Assembly: GCA_963978545.1 (NCBI GenBank) | Contig: OZ021723.1 | Location: forward strand, 8,853,593 to 8,917,592 | Direction: 5' to 3' | DNA length: 64,000 nucleotides | Source of the DNA: Linyphia triangularis | Lineage: Eukaryota > Arthropoda > Arachnida > Araneae > Linyphiidae | Shown here: positions 38,501 through 50,500 of the stretch, piece after piece | Position numbering within the stretch: position 1 is the first letter of the stretch | Layout of the letters: each line of letters opens with the position of its first letter | Notes under the pieces: generated by a model | Told to the model about the DNA's origin: nothing | The model's database searches: none | Seen by the model: only the letters and a program-made list of their open reading frames with translations | Position numbers and translations under genes: made by a program

Positions 38501-41500
38501 TAGCTGTCCTCTATATATGTCTTATTGATGATTGAATAGGGCCGCGTAGCCCCGTCGGGAGAGTATCGTTCTCGCAACTAGAAGGTTGCGAGCCCTGAGG
38601 TTGCGAGTTCGGGCCTGGGACCGACTAAAGACCGCCGTGTTCGCTAATTGGTGACTGGAGCACGTTAAATCAGTCATGGTCGCAAAGTCCTCCAAGTTCC
38701 CATACAAATCAATACCTCTGGGGGTGGCAAAGCTAAGTCTTCTGGTGGAATCTTCTGCTTGGTATTGCCTCTAAATTAAGAAGTTCCACATACGGTCGGT
38801 AGTGCTGCCATCTACCGGATAGCTACCGAAAGAGGTAGAAATGAACTCTTCGGCGGCTATAGGTAGACTTGTGCACTCCCTCTTGCGAGTGTGCTCTTAC
38901 AACCTGTGCAGTACTGCCCACTACCGATCTGTACGGGATATGGGGTTGGTACAAAATGCTTAAGCAGAGATGCCTTAGTCCCCATAGTCCTTGATAAGAA
39001 GAAGAAGAGAAGAAGATGATTGAATTTTATGGAGATGATGACTTTAGTTCCAAACTTCCTTTCTTGATACTAATTACCCGGATGAAAACAAGGGTAGAAA
39101 AGGCTCTGATTGGCTTCGAATTCTTTGTACCCAATGAAAATAACGAGACAGTGTGTGTAGTCACGTAATACTTATAGTTCGGAGCAACCTTACTTGGCAT
39201 TCCAAGTAAGGTTGCTCCGAACTATAAGTATTATTTTCTAGCTTGTTTCTCGCTAAAAATGATTAGGGTGGTTTGAAAAAGTCGGAAGTATTCAAGATAT
39301 TTTTAGCAATAGTGCTGAAAAATTGTGAATTCTTTTCATTAAAAAAGTGTGCAAAATCTTATATTCTCTGAGTTGATATTTTCCGTCGCCTAAATAGTCC
39401 GAAAGTTGTGAAAGTTTAACTGAAAATGCCTGCTATTTAAAAATTAATAAAAAAAAAAAAAAAAAAAAAAAAATCTTAGATTTCGTTGATCAGTTTGGGG
39501 TAATGCCTAACCTAAAAGTTTACAGTTTTTAAAAACAACACTGGTGCTAAATTTTAGAATTATAAGTCAACATTTATTACCACCTCAACAGCACCGAAAT
39601 TTGGAAATTGAAGCTAAATTTTATAAAATACAAGTTCAACTTAATTTTGATGCGAGTCATTTTGGTGGCTCGAGTACCGACCACATGACCGGTAGATCGT
39701 GAGTTCGGTTGGTTGGTTGTTTTCAGATTATCTGGCACCGTCAGCAACACGAGGGCTATAATGTACCAAAACATTCATCATTTGATAAGCCAACATACAT
39801 TTACAAACGTATTCATGGGAGGAAAAAGCAGCTTCTGTTGTCCGAAGAATGGAGCACATAGAAGGTGGATCCCGTCACATGTAGACATCCACGGAAATGA
39901 ATTGGCTGACACTCTTGCTAAGGAGGGACTAGAACACCCTGTCATCTCTACTCAAGAACTCACATATCAAGAGTTGTACTCAAAGAAAATAGCTCAAAAT
40001 AAAGCGTCATATACCTCCCTCTCACGAATGGTATAAAGCCAAAAAGCCAGGACACTCCCTATCTCTTCCTTGTGATAGGCACACCAATACCCGTCTGTCC
40101 CGACTTGCTAGTGGTCACCTTAAAGGCCTCACATATTCTGGGGGGAAGCAAAAATTTTCCTCTTTGCCCTAAATGCCAAAAAGAACAGGCATCACCTCAG
40201 CACATTTTGGACTGCCTTGGACTGGACTGGGAGGACATTTATAACTGTCCACAACTAGTGTCAGACTTCCTTAATGTCAATGGCTTCACTGATATTGTCT
40301 GACTTCGTCAGACAAAAGGGAGATTAGAAACAACAACAACAACATTTACAAACACCCATGCCTTACACGGGACTCGAACCTGGAAGCTAGCACGCTAACC
40401 ACTCTACCATTTGGTCGGCTCGTGAGTTCGGGACTCCGCGGTCAGTAGTGACTGGTGTGTACTATAATGGGGGCACATTACATCTGCCGTGATCCCAATA
40501 TTCTCTTTTTGGTGTGGTGGGGTTGGAGAGAGAGAGAGGTTTGCACTTTTAACTTTTCGATCTCGTAGCTTAGCTTGTTCTAAATTACGAGACGTATTTG
40601 GCAGAGTGAAGCACTTGATAAAGTGGCAGCAATAAGCAGTCGGAACCTTGCAATCAAATAAAAAGCATTATTGCTGTATTCTCTTTTGGACTCAAATCTT
40701 GGTGTTTTCTGGATTCTAGTGTTGCTTTTAATGTGTCCATCTTCCTGTGTGTGAAAAATATTTAATAACGTTTTTAGAGCCACATTGGCACTCCCTCCTG
40801 CATTACATTCAGAAGTCTGTGAAAATTGAACTCTCTGAGAACTAGAAGTCAACAAAATGTTCATCTGAATCAATTTCTCTTGCCTTCCTAAACCCTGCAG
40901 AGCTACAAATTTCCTCATCTCTCGTAAGTTAAGATGGCCAAAAAACGTGTGTCTTCTGGAGCCGTAAAGTAAGCGTTGTGATAAATTACTGGTTCGATTG
41001 TCATGTTAAATCTTAGGCAAGAGGAGCTAATGAAGCCCAACACGTGTCTAGCCTTTATCGACAATACTGAATCTTAATTCAGAAACATCAGGGCAAATAA
41101 ATTTAGCAACTTATTTGATGAATCCAATGTAGATATGTTGTTGTTGTTGTTTCTTATTCCACTTGATCTAGAACAAGTCTAGACCAAGTCCAAGAGACCG
41201 TACGCCCAAAGAAAGTCTCGAACCAGTGCAGGGTTTTTAAAGAGATCGCTCTTCTCCAAATCCAAACAGGAAAGCAGATGGTCCGGTGAAGCTTGATGGG
41301 AAACACACTTGAGGCACACAGGGTACTCCTTTTGTCCCTGAACATATGCAAGTGTGCGAGTATGTCCGGTGATGAGTCTGGTGATGGTTGTTTGTAATTT
41401 CCTGTCGCCCTTCAGCTCCAGGGCAGCCCCAGGACGTTTTTGTTCATACCAGTCATGAGTTGGTGGAATCCTCCATATCTTGCTGTTGTCGGCTCTGACC

Positions 41501-44500
41501 TTCGAGAAAATTTCCCTAAACGTAAGATGACCACAATTTTCGGAGATATATATAACCTCATTATTCGATTCGCAGTTGCTAGCCAGCGGGCTAAATTAAA
41601 ATTTTCCGGGTGACGCTTGGACTGAAGAACAAAAGCCAGAGCTAATGGCGGTGCATATGACTAATAAGTATTTCGAGTCAGAACTTCGGGCGGCAGGATC
41701 TATGTGTTGAAAGTCGCTATTAAAAAAAAAAGGAGGTTTTTCGCATCCTTTTTATTTTCTTCGGTGTAAGACGTGAGATCAAAAGACTTTCCATCTATGT
41801 ACTAAAATAGGTGTCTTATTGGAAAATCGTTGCTGTTAAATGAGCGGATATTGGATCGGATTCTGAAGTTTTAATTTAAGCCTGCCAATTACTCCACTAA
41901 ACACTCCAGTGTTCATGATCGTTTCGTCCCATTTTACAACTCAAAGTAAATCAAAGCAAGTTATATCTAATGATAATTACAACAAGTGGGTCTAAAAGAC
42001 AAACTCTAAAGGGGTAAACTGTTTAAAAACCCCCATTGAAAACTACTAATGCAAAATCACTACGATGGATACATAAACTGGTCAGACAGTTTAAAATCTA
42101 AAATAAAACTTTAGTTATTATTTTGTGATTAGGAGAACTATAGAGTATTTCATGAACAATTTTTTTTTTACATCAACGCATTTATACAATTTATATAAAA
42201 ATGGTCTTTCTTCAAAAACAGAGGGTAAGAATACCTAAAAACAAGTCGTTATAAAAGGGCAAAGCTAAATATTAGTTTTTGAGATTAGATTCTTTTGGTT
42301 GGTTGGTTGTTTTCAGATTATCTGGTGCCGTCAGCAACACGAGGGCTATAAATGCACCGAAACATTCGTCATTAGACAAGCCGACACACATTTACAAACA
42401 TCCATGCCAAACACGGGACTCGAACCCGCAACCTCGTGGTCTAGAAGCTAGCACGCTAACCACTATACCGTTTGGTCGGCAGATTCTTTTGGACCCTTCA
42501 TGATAAAAGAGCAATGCAATGGATATAAACTAAGCCAAAAATACACTAATATTAAGTGTAAACAGCAACTCAAAACTCATAAATGATTTTAAGGAAGAAC
42601 ACCACCAAATTCGAATCTTTTATTTCACAAATACCATTAAACTTCGTACAGAAAGATTCGTCACAATGTGCCTACGAATTTTTTGAAAACTGAGGGGCTA
42701 AATTTTTCTCCCCGAAAATAATTTTTTCACCAAGGTACTGAAAAACCGAGTATTAAATTTACTGTTCATGTGAACAAAAAGGTAATGCAGTGACTTTGGC
42801 AGAGAACCCAACCCTCAACAGAATACATATTTCTACAATTGTACTACCGAGAATGGAAGTTAGTTGAAAATTGTACTAGGCATGATCTCTCAACATTCTG
42901 AATCAGTAGTTCTGCCCGCTGTTGTGGCAGGAAAAGTGAATCGCATAGTGGCCAATACATAAAAATAATAATAAAGCACAAAACAGGAAAAAGTTAAAAT
43001 TTGGTATAATCGTTCTCAAATGATAATACACGATAAGTTGTATACACAATATTTTTATTCTTTAACTGTTTATAATCTGGTTTAAACATAGGCAAACATC
43101 TTGACGAAATTACAGGGCACTAACGGCCAAGAGGGGAATTGCTCAACTCGTGGATATAATTGGGGACGGAATTTAATTAAAAGTAAAAGTTCAATTTTGT
43201 AGAACTAGTGAGTATTATAAATATAAAAAACAAGTATAAAAACTTAGCTGGTCTAAAGAGTCAATGAAAGGCAGGATTCCTGTTGTGGGGTCGGTGGATG
43301 GGGAGTGACGACATAACCGGCTTCCGTCTGTGGATTTAGGGCTCTCTGGTGTTGAAGCGAAGTCCGGTGAAAAGATGGTGGTTCTCAATAGGCGTCCATG
43401 GTCGTAAGGGCAGTGGGGCTCGTGGCTGATTTCTCTTGAATATCGTTTTTCCAATTATAAAGCGGACGATGGTGGCTGGAAGGGCTGTCCCAGAGTTCAG
43501 GGTCTCAACGGGCTCTCGTCTCCAAGGGCGACGGATCAGCAGCGCCAAGAAGAATCTGCCTCCTTCGTCAAATCTTTCTTTCCGTCTCTGGATTTATTTC
43601 CTTCCACCCAGCAACCGACCCACGCGCTCTCTCATTGAACCCCTCGAACTGGAATTTTTCACCCCCACCAGAGGAGACATTCCACCCTTTTTTAACCCCC
43701 GCATCCGGTTAACCTCTCCCCCACAACAACAGAATCAACGCGCGATCGAAAGAAAAAACAACAACCCCATTACATACCGGAGCAGAGCAATTCCTTAACA
43801 CAATCACATATGTTTTGAAGTCTTCAGAACACAATCATTGGTAATCATACTCACCCGACCACTTCCATGCCAAACAGCCATGTTTCTGGGAATTCACGTC
43901 TCACGTCTACTGCGGATTTGGTGTCCGGGGATGCCAACATGAGTCTAGAAGTGACCCTGCGTCTGGCCGAAAGTGGCTCACTTTCAATTGTCCTGATCGA
44001 AGAACGTGGGATAGGACCTGAGAAAGAACATGAGTTACCTTTTTCAATTGCTGTTGTGCAAATTACTTAAATTCAGTGCTGCTCATATTGACCAACACAT
44101 GTCATTGTAATGAAGTTTTGTTCATCACACTGGAAATTAACCCTTTAAATCCCATGGAATCAGCGTTGTGGGTTTCACAAAACCCCGATGACTTTCCATT
44201 CATAAAAACTGGAAATGAACTCGCCCGACTCGTTCTCCTGTCTGCCACTCCTGGGATTGCTGTGGGGGGGTCACTGTCGACCATTAAAAGATCATTACTA
44301 TATGTCTACAGCCTGCAATAGGGGTGTGCGTTGGGTCATCTGCTTGATATGTCAGAGAATTTAGTTGGCGTCTTATCAATGAAACAAACGCCACCGCTAA
44401 GTACATGACAAGATTCGCATAAAAGAAAAGTCCCTGACTATCTTACTCCATGTCCAAAGGGTGGGGCAGTTTGACATTGAGTACTTTAAATCCATGTCTC

Positions 44501-47500
44501 CCCTCTACATGCCCCACAATAGCCTATTGTTGAGGACCGTCACACTTTAAACAACTAAGGCAGGGCAGTTCCTCTCACTTGGAAATATACGTTTACCCCT
44601 GCACCGGCCCAAAAGGCGACTAGCTGGGAAATTCTCTACAAGGCGGTATAGGGCGGGTTTGGATTTAAAGTGTTAAAGGAGAGAGACTTCAACTGTAAGA
44701 TTACGACAAACCCCTCCCCCCCCCTTTGTGCCAGTCCAGCTGCGACCCGTAGACGCGGTGTCTGACCAACAAACATAAAACTCACTCCACAGAAGAATGC
44801 ATCATATATCCAGTTGTCAGGGAAGCTAGACATTGGAGCCATTGTTATGTACTTTCTTGACAGTTAAAGAAGGATTTAGGACACCAACACCGCTACTACA
44901 AAAATTAACCGCTTTACCAACCAGAGGATACTAGGGTGTGCTTGTGACAGCCTTCTCTTCTTAGAGACCAATTGGTGACCAATTGTAAGTACTGAACACT
45001 CTTTCTCTCCCCCCCCCCCCCATACGACAAATAAGTGAGTTTTAAAAAAGGTTAGAAAAAGACAAGACGACAAAACTTTTTTGGTTCAGATATAGTATAA
45101 GACATTTCTTTGGCACGATTTTTTTTTGGTGTTTTTGTTCAGATAAATTCTGTTTCTCGTAACGGTTTTTATTTTCAGTTATATTTTAATTTAATTTTAT
45201 TATTTATATTTTAACTTAATTTGGTACGATTCCGTTGGCCAGGTACCAGATAAAAACCTCTCAATTGGAGATCTAACTAATCCAAATTAACAACTTTCAA
45301 GTAATTTTTACTCCCTGTATTTATAATTAATGATACATTAACGCGTCATTTAAACGGGTAAACGTTTAGCCTTGGCGACAACTGTTAACCGCCAAACGGA
45401 TGAGTACACTTAATAACTTATATTTTAACTTAATTTTATGATTATTAATGTTTTAATTTTCTTTTATTGCCGTGTTTTTGATTTTTGCGATCGTTAAATG
45501 AAAAAAATTGCCAAATCGCCTTGTACTACATCTGTTCCACTTTTCTTAAATGCAAACTTCTGTCTTTCAACGGGTCCCCAACAGCGCGGGTCCACACTGC
45601 TAGAGTATAATATATATACCTTTTTGAAAAGGCTGTTCCATGTGTTTTATTATTGATATCTTATGACATTAGATTGAATGAAAAACATATTTTTTTAGAA
45701 TAAATAACATGGAATTTCATGCAGTCAATAACTGATTCTGTATTTCTCCATGTATGGTCCATTATCAGTAAGATATTTTCATAATATTATTTTAGATTGA
45801 ATTGCCAAAATACGTTAAAAATCTTCTGGGTACTGTTTCTTTTGTGACGATATCTTTTCTTCTTACCCGCTTAATTAATTTGAAAGACATTCAATTTGAT
45901 CAATTCAAAATTGATCAATTGCACACCGATTTAGAGGCTAAGGCTTTAGCTTCTGACGAATAGTTTATGTGAACACATTATCTATATATATAATTCTCTT
46001 GAGTAACGTCCAAATTTGGCTGTATTTCTGTGAGAAGAATGGCAACGACTTCAATCACCAATCTTCTAAATGCACTTTATGCACGAATTTCCAGCCAATC
46101 ACAATATATCTTTGGAAATTTGACTAATACATCTGGCAACAGCAACAACTTGGATTCGCTATATTTTGTTTTTCTTATTACAATCTACAGTTAGAAATTA
46201 TTGCCTATTTAAAACGTATTGATTTAATAGTTACGATGAAGCAAGAATAAATAGATCCAAGATATGTACATTTTTTTTGGATTAGAATTCCGGATAAATC
46301 AGACTTTTCGGAAAAGTTATCTGCTGGAACATGTTCCGGAGGTCGCCGGGTTGCATTCAGCGCTAAATCGCCAATTTAAAAAAAATCGCTAAGAGGCGTT
46401 GTGCAGTAAATCTGAACCTATACTCATCTTTAATCAGTGCAAATTCAGCTATTATCAATTAAAAACTATCAAAATAACGAATAAAACCACCCACTCAACT
46501 TCAAAATCTCATATGAAAATTAAAAAAAAAAAACTATTGGCGAAATATGGCTAATTTTCTCGCCAAATTTGATTTTCAAAAAATTCCGGTTGATTGAATG
46601 ATGGATAATTGGCCTTTCACTGTTTTATTTTATTTTCTAAGTATCGCAAAAAAGATTAAGTGAGCATATGATTGCTTCGTTAAGAAATTTCGATAAGCAA
46701 CTTTAATTATTTTGGCGCTTCATACAAAACCAGCCCGTAAATTTTAATTGTTCAATGAAATAACCGATCTTTTTTATATATGTATAAAACTGTTTATTAA
46801 AGTTGTTTTCCAAGAACTTTCTACTACGTTGCCACACTATCCCTGCTTAACGCGTCTCGACAGCAACAGAATAATGACGTGGCAAGTATTCTGACTCTTC
46901 ATAAATAATAAAAGGTTCAGTTCAATGGCATGCAGCTGAAATAGCTTTTTGCTAGGGCATATTTTAAATGCTTCTCTTTAAGGCGAGCAAAGCGAGCCAA
47001 GGGGATTGCAAAGCAATCCATGGGGTTGGCGAGCTTCAGCGAGCAGGGGGCGGAGCCCCCTAGTGGTATATAAAAATGAATACCGAAGTTAAAAAAAAAT
47101 TAGAAAGAGTGCACAAATTTTGAAATATTGCGATAGTAGATGGCAGCACCGTGGAAAAGAGAAAATCGCAATTTAAGCTCGTTTAGGGAACCTAAGAAAT
47201 CTTGCATCTGTCAGGTATCTGCATAATAGAAATCTGTTGCAACTAAATGAAAGAATAACTTTAAACTACGATAGACACATTACAATACCTGGGTCAGGAA
47301 AGGATTCAAGCATTGTGGTACGGGGTGTGACAATTCGGTACCATTCGTCGTCTTCTTCCTTTGAGCAAGGCCGTGTGAGCAAAATCAAGTTGCTAATGAC
47401 CAGTAAGCCAGAATACTGCAACAAAGTTTTTTTTTTTTTAAAGTGTTGAAACCGTATGTTTTACCTACACCATTATTCAATGGAACATAAAGAGGAAGTA

Positions 47501-50500
47501 TATACTCGCTATGTTATGAACTTCTAGCCCAGTGCATTTAGAAACTACTTTCTGTAAAACCTTGAAATTTGGTGAATAGGTACGAAAATGATCATTTAAC
47601 TCCCAGTGATGCCAATTGGAATCACAACATTCACCATTTTTTTCCTCCTAACTTAATACTCCCAGTGAATTCGAATTAACGTTTTTACAATCATCAAACT
47701 ATTCTCTGCCCAAATATATTTTCCTTTTTCACCAATATATGGCTGCACGGGTTCTGTTGCTGAATGAAATGAAGCTTTTTTATGTTTTCTCAATTCCGAA
47801 AAAGATGCCGAAATTAATTTCATTTTTTAAGTAATTTAAATTAAATAACTCTTTTAAATATTTTCGTATTATTTTCTTTAATATTTAAAAATTGTATATT
47901 AACCATTTTTAACGAATACATATTTTAAAATTTTAACATTTGCAACGATTGAAAAGTGATGATTCCATTTGGCATCAGTGGGAGTTGAGTACAACTCAAC
48001 ACCTTTTCCCGGCTATATTATTTATTTTAGATTCGAACTGTTATTACAACGTTATTGCTATTTTTTTCTAGCAGTATTCACTACGTTAAGATATATTTAC
48101 GACTAAATAGAAGATTTCAAATTTTATTTGATTTATTTAGAAATGCCGAAGCGAAATAGCTTTAGATTTGTCCTATACCTAATGCCCAATGATGCCATTT
48201 GGAATCATTTTTAATTTTAATTAAAAAGTGAAGCAAAAAAAAATTGCTTTCAACCCTGTTATTCTGGATACCAAATGAGTATATTATATAAATTTCAGAT
48301 TTTTAAAATGAAAAATAAATAATTGGGACTGAAAGGGTGAAATGACATACATTTTCATTTAATGTCTATCTTTTGAATGAAAATGCTTGCATTTAATTCC
48401 TACCTATGAATGAAAATTAAAATATCAAAAGACATAACCAGATGGAACTGCTGCGTATGTTGTATTGACTAAAGTATTTTAGATATAAAATATATTAGAT
48501 GCTATTTTCGAGTTTTTAATTTATGTCATTTCATAAAAGTGGTCATTTTCGTACCTACCCACCAAATTCCAAGATTTTGTACAAAGTAGTTTCTAAATGC
48601 ACTGGGATGGAAGATCGTAACATAGCGGGTATAGGGAAGGATCCTTACTAGGATTTCCTTTTAGAAGAAAAAATTAACTATTTACAAATTTTTTCCATTA
48701 ACAAGTTTCTTCAACAGAAAACAGCTCAAATACTTAAAAATGTTTCTTCGTGCCTTTCTAAAAATGGCGATCAATTTTGGAACAGTTCAAATTGAAACGC
48801 ACCTAGTCGTCATGGGTTGGACGGCGTGGATAGAAGAACAACTAGAAATCAAAATCCCATGTTTGATGCCTCAACTTAAAAGGAAGTCCTAGTAATAGAC
48901 TGAGAGGCGACTGCAATTTTTGGACCCCATCGAACATCATTCTGAATTTTTTATAGAAATTGGAGAAAAGTGAGTAGATTACGAATCCACTGGTCTGCCG
49001 TGGCAAAAATGGCCGAAACTGGTCAAAAATCGACTTGGAATGAGTTGAACTAAAACCCAATTGCCAAATGCGCCATAACTTGTAAATAATGAATATTTTT
49101 TTTTATTTGGTAACCCTAACTCTTTAATTTTCAATTAAGAAGGTTGCAGACGATTCGGATGTGTGGGTATGGCTTTCTTGCATATTTCACAAATGAGCCA
49201 AATTAGCAATAAACATTACGTCACTGATGACGTAACTGATGTCGCCAATTTGGCTTACTTTTAAAAGATACAAGTTTTCCGAGCCAGAGATCAGAAATCG
49301 TTTGCGCTTTTTCTCATTGAAAATCAAAATGCAGTGGGTAGCTAGATGAAAAAGTGTGTTCTCTTTTTGGCAAGTTATTACATATTTGGCAATCGGATTT
49401 CAGTTCAACTCATTGACTGGAATACCAAGTCGACGAGTTGTCACATTCGGCGTCAAATCGCTAATTTTTAAAAAGTCTCCAAGAAGCACCGTTCAAATTT
49501 CGTGGCAAAATATTACTTTTCAATAGAATTTTTTCTTGATTATAGCTTTTTTCTGAAATAGCTTTTTGCTAGGGCATATTTTAAATGCCTCACTTTAAAG
49601 CGAGTTATTTAACCACTCAATAACCAGTTATTTAAACTCTCAATAACCAGTTATTTAAACTCTCATTAAAAAAGTAAATTTCGCTCAAAAATTATTCGAC
49701 ACTTTCTCAGCTTTTCCTTACTCGAATACCGTTTAATCAAGAGTTTATTGCGGAACAAATCTAATGCGATTTTATTATTATATCAAAATTACCTGGAAAG
49801 ATGAGAGTGAATCTATATACGAAGACTTGGAATAAGATCCTACGGGTTTAATAATAGCACTTCGATCAGCGTGTAATCCTGTAATTTATAAGTAATACCA
49901 TTAGAAAAACAGTACCACAAATAGGTCGATCTAAGCAAAAGTTCAAAGTTTTCCCTTAAATCTTTGCTTAAATTTAAAGTGTTATTTTAAAAACTAATGT
50001 TACATATTTCAAAAAGGTATTATATAGCTTTTTGATTACATTACACGCATGCTCAAACAGCATTGCTGATGTCGGCTTTGACAATGCAGATAAATGTCCT
50101 GTACCCTTTCACTGATTGTAATTGTCGCTACTTTTTAGAAAGTTTTTAAGGGGGTTCGGTACCGAAAATTAAAAAAAACTTTATTTATGTACATTTTTAT
50201 GTCAAAAATTTATTTTATGTATGAGATACTATTTATATATCTTTGAGAAATTTTTTTTTTAAATATTGTGTTTAGCTATTTAAAAAAAATTTAAAAACCA
50301 AGAAAAATCCATAATAATTGATGTTTGCGTATTTTGACATAAGTCAAGAAAAAATAATTTTTTTTCATAGTGAAATCTTTCTGTAATACATAATTATATA
50401 AAGAAAATTTTGTCCTCACAGAATTTTGATAGGTGAATTAAAAAAAATTAAAAAAGTTCTCAAAGTAAAAATATTGAAATTTTTGCTTTTTTTTATGTTA

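Larger units (their letters stand above)
39640..40520 (+). mobile_element. tRNA-like repeat (S3) split by SINE S1
   Basis: GGTGGCTCGAGTACCGACCA and GATCGTGAGTTCGG before 39709 continue at 40421 with CGTGAGTTCGGGACTCCGCG and GGGGGCACATTACATCTGCC. The text has a tRNA-like B-box region (GTGAGTTCGGGACTC) and a SINE-like downstream body, but I saw no full second copy. Confidence 0.55.

Noticed and set aside
43436..43798. 120-codon plus-strand ORF, arginine- and proline-rich
   Set aside because: It lies in an LTR-like GC-rich block. Low stop density is expected there, competing ORFs exist on the other strand, and no domain is evident.
43867..44070. 67-codon plus-strand ORF
   Set aside because: Antisense shadow of the A2M bait exon.
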